In this document: piece by piece, positions 24,660 to 64,000 of the stretch | Position numbering within the stretch: the first letter of the stretch is position 1 | How the letters are laid out: every line of letters begins with the position of its first letter | Assembly: GCA_022605955.1 (NCBI GenBank) | Contig: JAKCOZ010000012.1 | Location: forward strand, 24,922,015 to 24,986,014 | Direction: 5' to 3' | DNA length: 64,000 nt | DNA from: Rallus limicola | Taxonomy: Eukaryota > Chordata > Aves > Gruiformes > Rallidae | Position numbers and translations under genes: made by a program | Notes under the pieces: model-generated | Told to the model about the DNA's origin: nothing | What the model saw: only the letters and a program-made list of their open reading frames with translations | The model's database searches: none

Positions 24660-27600
24660 GGAAGGTGTAATGCGTGGTACCTACACAACACTTGCAGCGT
24701 TGCTGCCCCCCAAAGCTATGTTCAAAGTCAGGCACTGTTTGAAGCTTTAATCCAGACTCACAGTAGAGATTACAAATTACTCTAAAATTACCAAGTGGTG
24801 TTTTGTGGGGCGGTTTGTTGGGGTTTTTTTAAAATGCTTTCAGCTTTTGTGTTTAGAGTGAAAACCTTGAAACCCAGATGATCAGAATCTTTAAGGACTT
24901 ATAAGGATTTTGTGTGTAAAAAAAAAAAACAACCAACAAATGAGGCATTTTGGGGGAATTATTTAACACTTCAGGAGTTTAATCTTTCATGACAGCAATG
25001 CACACAATACACTAGGCACAAGTCTGTGTCAGCGGTCACTGTATAAATTCAATGACATGGAGGGGACGATGCTAATGGAGATCATATGTCTTTGAACTTT
25101 GAGGTTTTCCACGTATGGAATGGTGTATGAGCTGATCCATGCTGCCTGCATGAACCCTCCTGTCACTTATGCAGACCAGCCAGCCTGCTGAGTGGTTACT
25201 AAATTACCATATAGAAGCGGAGGCGTAAGAAAATTAGATTCTTGGCACTGATGTTATTTACATCTTTCAGTTATTATTACAAATATGCAAATATTAAATA
25301 TTCACCCTTTTTTAAAAAAAAAAAAAGCTCCCGAGTCTTTAATCTTTTTTTTTGTTTTCCTACAATGTCCATTTATTATCTTTATTGGAAAAATTTGCAA
25401 AGTTGAATAAAACACTGTACTAAAATGTCTAAATAAGTAAAAAGCTGGCGAGGAATGAGGCTATAATAATGGTGGCTTTGCTTTGTTTCCTGCTCAGTAG
25501 CAGCAAGAAGCACAGGGGCTGGCTGGAGAACCATCTGCAGCAAGGACAAGGAAAGTCATAGAAACAGTCAGCAGACAAGCTTTGACAAAATAATGCAAAG
25601 GGTCAAAACATTTCATTAAGCAGCTACTTTCAGAATTATATTTTCCTCACTCCAAAAGCTGGGACACAATCTGTCATTTCAGATTTGGTTCAGTAACAAC
25701 CTGAAAAAAAAAAATGTAATAGATTAGGAGTTGTGGATAACAAAATTAAGACTTGTTAAGGTGTGTTTTGAGTGTTATTTACTAAGTGGAGTTTTTAATT
25801 ACTTTTAGGTTAATGTCACTATTCCAACGCCATAATTTTGCCTTGAAGTTCTCAGTATCTGTTTCCTTTTTAATTCTTCTCATGAAGTGAAAATAGTACT
25901 CCTTATTACAAAGAATAACTCAAGTTTTTGGCCTTTCTGGTTGCAAAACAAGTAAAAAAAAATAAAAGCATATTTGCAGCTTAACAAGCTAAGAAAGTTG
26001 AAATGAATCCCCAGTTTTGTTTTTATGGGTTTTTTAAAATAGCATTAGAAAACATATCCATTTCTATTTTGGATCTGCCTGATGTATGACTCAAGAATCT
26101 TTGGAGTTGGCAAACTCTTGGACTTCCTAGTGGTCTGTGCATATGTGTCTTCAAACTGTCACAAGTAGGTAGTCATTATAAGTATTTATTTTATGTTAGT
26201 GTATATTTTGACAGCCTAAATACAGACTGGAGTGGTTTGGGTTCTTAAATCCCAACCTCTCTTTTGCCAATGGTTGAATTATTAGTTAATATTAAAGGTA
26301 ATTCCTTAGTTAAGTATGGATGTGAATTTATCAGTTTTTAGAAGGCAAAAAATTAATGGCATGCCTTGGGAGGTGTAAGAGGCAGTTTCCCCTCTTTTGT
26401 AAGGACTCAAAAGAAGGAGGAGGACTCTCTTTTTAAAGAGATTAAATACCTGACACTTGCATTTTTGTTTCCTGAAACCAGTTCTCCAATTTTTCAACAT
26501 TTAGGTTTCATATGAAGCAATACACATACATTTTTCTTTCCTTGGAGCAATGAACTGTAACTTGAGTATTAACCTTGATGTGTCTGTGTTCAGAAAACAT
26601 CTCTGATGTCTCTAGATCTGCTAGCAGAATGAAGATTCCTTTCTGCTGCTGTATTTCAGATAGGAAGGAACACACAGACACACATGGCTGAAGAACTTGA
26701 GCAAACAAAGAGTTGAGATAAAAAAACCTAACAGCTGCTCCCCACAATAAGACTTTAAAGCAAGCACCCACTGTGGGCTGGGTCTGTCAGCTTATGACAT
26801 GCCTCATGAACAGTTCAGATTCAACACACTTCCAAGTTCCACCCTTCAGTAATGCCTTCATTTTCTGAAAAGTCAGCATATCTTGAAAGAGCATCCAAGT
26901 TCCCTCAAAGTAATTTTGCTGGTTGTCTGAGATGCTGAATTCAGAATTTGAGGAGGAATAAGAGCTAATGAATTAAGCGTCCCTCTCTCTGTGTGGGGGC
27001 TTTGTTCTCAGCTTTGCTATGGTGGGTGTTTTCATCAAAGTGCAAATCAAGGATGCTTTTCCATCTCTGCATGCTGCCTAAAGCAGAACAGGAAGATCAG
27101 AGTCACTGCTAAAGAGACTGACTGACAACAGTCAGACAAGGTCAGTGCAAGAGAGGGGAAACACAAAGATGTTTGAGGGTGGGTGGGTCAGAGACAGCTG
27201 TTAGACCCTATAGACCTACCAAAGCCCTCAGTAGGCTTCAGTGTGAATGTGCTGCAGCAGCCCAAACCTTCCTTAAGGTCAGGGACAAAACTATCCTCTT
27301 TGGAGTATCCTTGAGAGGGCAGAAAGGGCTGTGAGGATACAGCACAGAGTTACTGGTGGTATCCTTGCGAACTTTATGTACTATCAGGAGCTAGCAATTA
27401 GCTGGAAGCAAATATTAATTCTTCTTTTATAGGCAGTGAAGTCTATCCTAAAGTTAACACTGTCAGCTACAAATGACAAGTTCAAATCACTCCCTTGTAG
27501 GACACTTTTTAATATCCCCAATGCTATCTCATTACAGCTTAAAAAAATAAAAAAGCAGAGAGTAGATTTTCATCAAGTAATGCTGTCAAACACATTTTGA

Positions 27601-30600
27601 TATTGCCACATCTTGATGCATGGATGGCCAAAGAAAAAAGAATATTGGTTGGGGTTTTTTTTTTCAAACAATCTTGTAATTGTTTTCTCAGCTGAAAGGA
27701 CAGATAATAAATATTGACAGTTTGGCAATTTGGCTCTACAAAGACCTACCATTTGCTATCTTGAAGAACAGCAGTTATTAATTTACAGACATAATCAAGG
27801 TATTTATATTCATGATTATGGTTCAAACTGTCATGACACTTGTTCCTTCTCTATCATACGCCTTCTCAGTCGCTGCTTTTTGTGTTCATTAGCTATAAAA
27901 ATAGAATGAGAGGGTTGGGGGATTTTCAGAAGCTTTGTTATAATGGTTTTGCTCTGCTTTCAGGTCTCAACAACTAAATCATCACAAGCACCTGGGAAAC
28001 GTGCACTGCACTAAGTACAAGTAAGACTAGCAGTGATGATTGCTGTACTTTGGGAATTCACAACAAGTCATTTCCCCATTTGCACTAAGAGCTGCAAAAT
28101 TTCTCCTTTCTCTACAGTGTATTTTCAGTTGGAATACTTATATTTGTGCTGAACTGTCATGGTTTGAACTGGTTTCTAACTTGACCTAATAATTCAGAAA
28201 TAACACTGGGATTCAGTTTTAAGCTATGTTCATTACATCCTCTGTGTTGGCTCAAAATTTGAATGAGGATAAAGGCCCACAGTTTACATGTACAGAAACC
28301 TCTATCTTCAAAAAGGTAGAGCTTATGCAATACACATAGTTTGGGAATTAATTTCAAATATGTTCTATTTTTCCATTAAAATTAAATTATTCAGTCAATG
28401 TTACATCTGCATCTGGTTACAAAACAAAATAAAAACCTTTTGACTGTCAATTGCTTTTAATTGAAAGCTATTTTTTTCCAAGACCAAGCTCTTACAGTAC
28501 CTGGTCCTGAATTATGAGGCTCATAGGGAGAATAGGACAACTTTGAATGAATTCAAATTCATTCTTGTGGGAGTCTTTGTGGAGGAAAAAAAAATATGTT
28601 TGCAATGAGCTTGTGAGGCATTCCCAGTTCTTTGTCTTGCTTGGCCAGATCTGCATTAATCTCAATTTGGTGTCTGAAAGAGACTCCAGGGCAGGTACAT
28701 ATTGTTCAGCCTTATCTTTTTCATGAGTTTTCTTGCTCAGTTTCTTCTTAAAATCAATTCACATTTGGGTTTTGGGTTTTTTTTCCTCCCTATACTTAGG
28801 AATCTTCCACCTCCTCTTCAGCAGACTATAACATGCTACAAAACTGAACAACAGCGTGTCCTCATGCTCAGATTCAGACCTGCAGCAAAAAGTTTCCAGG
28901 GAGCTCTGGTAAGGCTTCTGCCTAGAAATGTCCATTAAAATTTTGTCTGACACTTGTTTTCAAAGCTCTATTTTGACTACTGGTTATTGATGCTTTAAAG
29001 AGGAAAAAGATGCTGATGGTGTGGCAAGAATTTACTTTTTATAGGCATTAATGAACTTTCTGAAGGTGTTTTCTTTGCAGTCCATCTTCTCACTGAGCTC
29101 ACAGGTGCTGGTAGAGCCCTGAAGGGTGGCAATGCACTGGGAAAAGCTGTTCTTTACTCATTCCAGATGTTTACTGCAGTCTTGAGGTACTGAATAACTG
29201 GTTAAGGTGTGTGCAGAACCTTCTTTGTGTTGAATTTCACCAAACTCCTCACTTCTTGCATTGCTTGGTGGTGTTCTGCAAAGGTCTGAAGACTTTAAGC
29301 AGCTTTTCAGTTACTTATGGGATAAAGACAATAAGTTATGTTCTATAGAATTAAAGGGAAAGAGGAATCAAGTTTTCTTTTCAACCTGGTTGGTAGTGCC
29401 AGGGTAGTTCAATACTGATCAAGCCAAAGAGAATATGCAATGACTTCAGCTAAAAGGCTAAGATACTCTTAAGCTAAGGAGTCATAGTCTCCATCACTCC
29501 AGCACCTCTTCTTCAGCACTGTGAATTTTTGTCACTGTTTATGTAAAATAGAGAAATAAACATGCTCTTCTTTCCAGATGAATGTAAGAATAGGAAAAAA
29601 AAAAGAAGTTAGTTTGATTTAGCTCTATGGGTTGGGATTTTTTTAAGGGAGTTTCTAAAATCTGACCTTTTCCAATACAAAGAGGAGCTGTGTTTCTATC
29701 TTTGGAAGTGTTTTCCTTTCTTTTTGGATTTTTTCCTTTTTTCTTTCTTTTTTTTTACTCTTTTTTTTCTTTTAGTTGAGCACTGTAACAAGTCTTCTGT
29801 GATTTCAGTGTCAAAGAAGATGATTTTGGAGGCAGGAGTAACATCCGTGAGATCTGCGTGTTGTTTGATGGTGACATTTTATCAAGGGGTTTCCAGAAGC
29901 CTTCTAAGGCCTGTGCTGAATTTGGACCAGTTTTCTGCTTGTGTGCATCAGCCTCATTAGTTTGCCAACGTGTCCTGAAATTCTTGAGAGCAAATTCATC
30001 ACTAGTATAAACTGATTTACAGTAGCAGTTCCAGCAGGAGCAGATTGGGTCTCCTGCCAACTACCTGTTCAATCATATCACGTAGAATCTGAAAATCTCA
30101 CCTAAAGCTTGATTGGGCCTAATTATTTAAGTTTTGCCTTATTTTTTTTGTCTTATTTGTAACTTATTTGTAAGTTATTACTCAATGCATGGAGAGTCTG
30201 TAATGTTGATATAGCTGCAGATATATTTAGATATAAACTGTGGTACAACTCCTCGTACTGCCAGGGAGGGACTTGGGCATGTCCCTCAGGAGAGGTACCC
30301 AAGGCAGGGTGCTCCCAGCAGAGCAGGTGACTGGGAACCAGCCCTCAAGGTCACTGACCACAAGGCATTTGTTCAGCAGGTCACAGCAGCCAGAAACTTC
30401 AGGGGCTGTAAGTGTCCCTGGACTCCTTGGAGAGTCTGAACCCTCTTCTATCCCCTAGATAAAAGGCTCTATATGTCACTATTCAAACTCTAACTCGCTT
30501 AATGTGACCTCACAGTGACATATACATTTTGTTGAGGCCCTGCAATATTTTGTTCACACCAGAGTGATATAAATCTCTTTGGATCTGAACTATGTAAGTC

Positions 30601-33600
30601 CTTAAAGCAGGATCTTCTCACAGCTCTCAATGAAGCTTTACCTGGTTTTGTCTGGCTGAGTCTTGGTCAGGCCACTATCCTCCTTTCACACAGTGCCTTT
30701 TATCTAAAGACTTTAGAAGAATAAAATAGTTCATAGAACTATTTCATTCTTCATTACCCACATGTAAAAACTGTGAAGCAAGCAGAAGATGGATGCATGA
30801 TTGACAGCTGACATCCAGCTAATGAGTCGCTGACCTGGGAGTGGAGCACAGACCTATGGCTCTTTGCACTGAACAGTCACTTGTGCTTCAGTACATAGAA
30901 AGATGATAAGGGCTGATATCACCTCCTTCTTCCAAAGGAGCAAGGGCTGCATCTAATATATCAGAGGAGACCTCAGTTGTCAGGTGCCTTTTCATGTGCA
31001 GAAGGTAAATCAAGATGATTTATTTTTCCCAGGCTTGAGGGATGAGTCTTTGAGAGCAGGGGACCCCATTGCTGCCTCTAAAAAATGCTCAGCCTTCTTC
31101 CTTCCTTGAAAATGACCACAGCTAGACTGAAGAGCTCCCAAATTGCTGAACTGTGGTGGCAGAGTGCTTTCAGCCATGCAAGTGTCACAAGTGGGGAGTA
31201 CAGGAGTGTGCTTCTGTTTGGTCTGTGATAGATGTCCTCCCATAACGGTTAATGATTACGTTCCTGACTAATCTGCAAGCTGTTTCTTGTAGGAATTAAG
31301 GGCTACAAACTGTAACTTAAAGTAAATGTTTGATACTGAAACAGTGGAAAAAAAAAATTCATGTAGAAAAAGCATAAATGATTTCTTTTTCCTAATATGG
31401 TCTCTTTGCTAAAAACTCAATTATTAGTACAACAGACTGAATTAATACAGCCAGAGAGCTAACTGTAACCAGCTAAAAAGTTTTTCAAATTATGATTTAA
31501 TTAAAAAAAATAACTTGCTATAAAATAAGAGATAAATATCTCATTTTAAATGACTGCATTTTTAACATTACCTCATTTCCTAGCTCGTTTCCCTAGACTG
31601 TTCTCTACGTTCTACCCTATGCTCCTGGACTTCTAGTAATTCTGATTACCAGCTGTCAGAAACAAATCAGCTCTTAATTCCTGGAAACCAAAGCAGGACA
31701 CAGCAGAGACCATGCTGTTCCAGCTCTTGATTTAATAGAATTCTTAGTTGTCTTTACGGTCTCTCAGCATCCCTGACCGAAGAGCTTTCCCTGTTCCCAT
31801 TTCTTGGAGTTCAATATCACATCTTGACCTGAAAGCACTGTTGTTGATGTCCTTTGTAGACTAATGAAAATATACTCCTCTAGGAAACCTGCTGCTTAAC
31901 CCTCTTGTGAGACCCTTTTTGTTCAGCGCTTTTAAGCTCTCAAGTTGCATAGAAAATGTTCACTGGGTGATTGATAATATACGTTTGTAGCACCGTGAAT
32001 TCAGGAAAGCACTTAAGCAAATGGTTCTATTGATAGCAGGGTGATTGCAGGCATGTTTAAATGAAACACATGGCCATATGCTCTGCTGGACTGAGTGCTT
32101 TCCTGGAACGGTTAAATGAAGATATAAACCTTGGAAAACAGATATGCATCAAACAAAACCCCTAGGCTTCCCAAACCACTGATATCTTCATAATCCATGT
32201 TGAAACATTATTTCTTGAATATGTGCTCATAAAGCAACATATTAGCAGTATTGAGAGGACAATATTTCCAGAGCTTATTCACTCAAGTGCACGGACATGC
32301 TCCGTCTTACAGAGAAAGGGAGATGGTGAGATAGCTAAATAACAGGCTGCATTGCAAAAACGGAGTCATTGAGAGTGGTGGCATTGATTTGTGTAAAGAT
32401 GGATGGTTTCAGGAGAGCCCCAGTGCTCTATATGTATGATTGATTTTCTTTCTCTTAAGTGCTGACTAAGGAAAAGAGGTTCATTCCCTTTGTGCTAAGA
32501 GAGGACACGTCTCATTCCTGCACTTCACAGTGGGCGGTGAGATGTTCAAGAAATTCAATAAACTTGTGAACAGTTCAAAAATTACAAGTGGCACTTCTCA
32601 GCCATTTCTGGGTTACTGCAAAATAACTTGTAAATACTTTAGTAGTATGAATTGAAAGCTATCCTTTGGAAAATAAATATTTAGAGTTAAAATTCTATCT
32701 ATCTGCTGTGAGAAAAAAACAAAGGCCAGTTACATGTGAAGGTCTCGTATTAAGATTAGAATTGAAGCTTCTTCCTTATGAACTCTTTTCAGTGTTAGTC
32801 TTTCATCTTTTTCTTCTGCTTTTCATTTATTGGTAGTTTCCCATGAAATCTGTTTGTATTAAATTAATACTTGGTAGCTTGTTACTATAAAACAAGTTTT
32901 AATGCTCATAAATTCAATTCTCTCCTGCCACTCTTGTAAAAGGTCTTTGACTGGTTTGGGAACACTTAACGACTTCTTGTGGTGCTTAAAGGAGAAGTCA
33001 CAGATGAAGAATGGGAAGGAAGGTTTTAACAGCTAAGATATAGGAAAAGAAGATAATAAAAACTCTTTAGTCATGCAACGTGGATAAGCCAATTGGCATT
33101 TTATTGCAGCTTGTCTCTCCTTTGCAGAACCTGATGCGTCATATTGAAGCAAAATATTATTAATTAACCAGCCATTCCTTGGCCACAATAATCACAGTAA
33201 CTATGTTTAGTCCAAAAGGTTTCTGCAATCTGCCTGCAATTATGTATGTACCTGCCATTGGCAGGTGGGTGAGCAAACAATGCAGTGAAGTGATAACAGC
33301 AAAGCATAAAGCATCGTTTTTGATGTTGAGCTTTATAATCAAGAGCAGCAGATGAAGGAAGCAGAGGGGCTTTAAGGTATGTCGTTCCTTCTACTGAATC
33401 CAAGTTTCTGGAGACCTTTAACTCACTGCTGGCTACAGATTATACAACAGAGCTAACAAGTGTAAACTATTATGTCTTATTTCCAAAGACTCATGTCTTG
33501 GGAAAGACCATGAAAATGAAAGAACTTAAATGCAGTGTTATGGTGTGGGGGGTGGAGGGCTTGCTTTATAGTAAAAGAACATTTAGTAAAAAGAACATTT

Positions 33601-33620
33601 CTTTTTAGAACTCCTTGACA
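24660..33620. other. SI 5' flank or first intron, no gene recognised
   Basis: About 9 kb missing from copy A. I found no convincing coding exon, RNA gene or CR1. Low-complexity runs occur at 25310-25325 and 29728-29775. Any untranslated first exon of SI could lie here or in 33.6-35.0 kb. Confidence 0.5.
29728..29775 (+). repeat. T-rich polypyrimidine tract
   Basis: T runs with scattered C only, low-complexity sequence in the SI 5' flank. Confidence 0.7.
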
Positions 33621-33770
33621 ACATGTATTCAGGCAATGTTAAAGGGAAATCAGGAGAGGAACTGCACAAGTGTGATTTCCTCATTGTGAAGAGCAGGCCT
33701 TATATGCTTTTCAATATATATTTTTATATTAATGGCAAAAATATGAATAGCACTATGCGATTTATAGAAG

Positions 33771-33783
33771 CTTAATTATTAAT
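33771..33783 (+). promoter_or_regulatory. HNF1-like palindrome in the SI 5' region
   Basis: CTTAATTATTAAT fits the HNF1 half-site pattern TTAAT-N-ATTAA. Mammalian SI promoters are driven by HNF1 and CDX2, so this is a candidate promoter element. TTTAT (CDX-like) lies just upstream at 33761. The aligned place in copy A (6461-6473) reads GCTTCATTGCAAT and has lost the match. The transcription start is not visible, so placement is inference. Confidence 0.35.
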
Positions 33784-34687
33784 CACCATCCTGCACAGCA
33801 CTTAGTTACTGAAGTTCTGGCTTTACTCTTCTGGGGACTGTTGATGGGCCAGTATTGCTTTCGCTCATCACTCATTCCCGTGGCTGTGGGATTTCTGGGA
33901 ACAGGGGTGCTGCTGGGGTGGTACATTATATTTGGAAGAAATGGGAGGCAAGAACTTCCAGTAGACTGAAACTGGTCTTTCACACAAACAAAATCTTCTT
34001 TGAAAGTATTTTTTGTTCCTTTGGGTCCTCACTGAATGCTGTTAATGTGTTTTGATATGCCAGTGCATTGCACACGTATCCCTGCACATTCATGCTTTGC
34101 CTGAAAACAGTTTCTCTGTATTTAAGGCTGTTGTATGAGGTTAAATGTTCTTAACCAAATGTTAAGTGCAGTAGGTGCTGCCAGTGCCTATTGATGTGGA
34201 TGCTGGCGATTAGTTTTAATTAGCTTTATTGCTGGTGTGCAGTTCAGTGTTAATGGGATGGTGGTGTTTGTCGCATGGGGCTGAGCAGCCAGCTCTGGGG
34301 CCAGCACAGCCCTCTCAGTGCAGCATGCCTGGCTCCACTGTGCCACACAAACAAGCAATACTGGGAAAAAAACAAGTTTTACAGAGCATTTGAAGGCACT
34401 GACTCTGCCTGCGTACTTGGGCTGTACTTTCAGCAGCAACCACTGTGCCTCTGGTTGCAGTTTCTTCTGCTTTCCCTGAGTTGCAGCCCTGGGAGATCCC
34501 ATGGCATTCTACACATGCTGTATTCTTCCATTTCACAAATAAGTAACTTACCCTGTGTCTTGGCTTTCCCATGTGTCACAAGCATGCTGTCAGAGCTCGT
34601 TAGAGGTTTTAAGTGCACTTGTAGCAAATCAGCATCCTCCTTGCTAAACCAGGATCTAGTTTGTGTTTGTTCTAAAGCAGGAAAGCA

Positions 34688-34709
34688 AGATAATAAAAAA
34701 AAAAAAAAA
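34688..34709 (+). repeat. poly-A tract
   Basis: A run of more than 20 A, then an A/G-rich stretch, in the DNA 380 bp upstream of the SI start codon. No retrogene body was recognised in front of it. Confidence 0.8.
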
Positions 34710-35087
34710 AAAAAGAAAGAAAATAGGAAGGGGATATTATTTTCTGTGGCAGGAATTAGATTAACATAAGAAACCTCATGGTTAATCTCAGGAGAAAATA
34801 GTGCTTTTGTGTAAAGTGGTTTGCAGGGATCAACATACATTTCTCAGTGATCACACACTAGTGTATTAGTGCAGTAATCTGCAGTGTGTGAATTATCCTG
34901 AATTGGACATTTATTGCATGTAGTCTTTAAGGAGCGTTTTATTTAACATCTTGGATTAAGCAATGTGGTTTGAAACCTGAATCATTTATAAATTCTGCTA
35001 ACTTATTAAATTAGTAATAGGACTAATAGAGTTTTCAATATTGTTCCTTCTGTTTTGTTTATACTAATGGTATTTTTCTGGGTCTAG

Positions 35088-64000
<28,913 letters not shown>

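Larger units (their letters stand above)
33621..35087 (+). other. DNA immediately upstream of the SI start codon exon
   Basis: 33621-34080 is shared with copy A (6.23-6.95 kb), including the segment with the HNF1-like site. 34081-35087 is unique, with a poly-A tract, and ends in the acceptor tctag before the ATG. It probably contains the promoter and leader exon or the first intron. Confidence 0.45.

Noticed and set aside
29724..29960. Open frame behind a long T-rich stretch
   Set aside because: The hydrophobic start is just the low-complexity tract translated; nothing supports a gene.
30240..30530. GC-richer block with ATAAAAGG, possibly an LTR or promoter
   Set aside because: No matching terminal repeats, target duplication or downstream gene was found.
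34275..34769. 164-codon open frame upstream of SI
   Set aside because: It ends in a lysine run encoded by the poly-A tract, overlaps open frames on the other strand and has no domain or duplicate support.

Overview
The window is vertebrate nuclear DNA, almost certainly from a bird. It has long introns with GT-AG splice sites, several CR1 LINE fragments (the typical bird/reptile retrotransposon) and an LTR of a type widespread in birds. The only clearly active gene is sucrase-isomaltase (SI), the intestinal brush-border alpha-glucosidase, on the + strand. I could place 27 coding exons from the ATG at 35088 to the right edge of the window. Chained together they keep one open frame of 1087 codons. 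They encode a short cytoplasmic tail, a membrane anchor, trefoil domain 1, the whole isomaltase GH31 domain (nucleophile Asp493, acid/base Asp592), trefoil domain 2 and the beginning of the sucrase half. The rest of the sucrase half lies beyond 64000. Species cannot be fixed from this sequence.

The unusual part is upstream. From about 4.1 to 21.85 kb there is a second, broken copy of the same locus (called copy A) in the same orientation and order. It holds recognisable remnants of coding exons 6, 7, 14, 17, 18 and 24, and of two sucrase-half exons whose active counterparts are outside the window. It lacks coding exons 1-5, 8-13, 15-16, 19-23 and most of the rest. It carries a 637-bp solo LTR inside exon 6, a 1-bp insertion in exon 17, a lost splice donor after exon 18 and a stop codon in a sucrase exon. 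Identity between copy A and the active locus (copy B) is patchy: blocks that look about 97-100% identical alternate with blocks that look about 75-85% identical. This suggests local gene conversion after an old tandem duplication, or a mosaic assembly.

Layout: 1-3016 unassigned DNA; 3017-3589 solo LTR; about 4.1-6.95 kb copy of the SI 5' flank, with a private CR1; 7.37-19.31 kb copy of the isomaltase part; 19.31-21.85 kb mostly unrecognised DNA with two sucrase pseudo-exons; 21.85-23.1 kb spacer; 23.1-35.09 kb 5' flank and probable promoter/leader region of SI; 35.09-64 kb SI coding exons and introns, with CR1 copies in the introns before coding exons 10, 12 and 16. No tRNA, rRNA, CRISPR or prokaryotic features were seen. 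Identity percentages and alignments are by eye.
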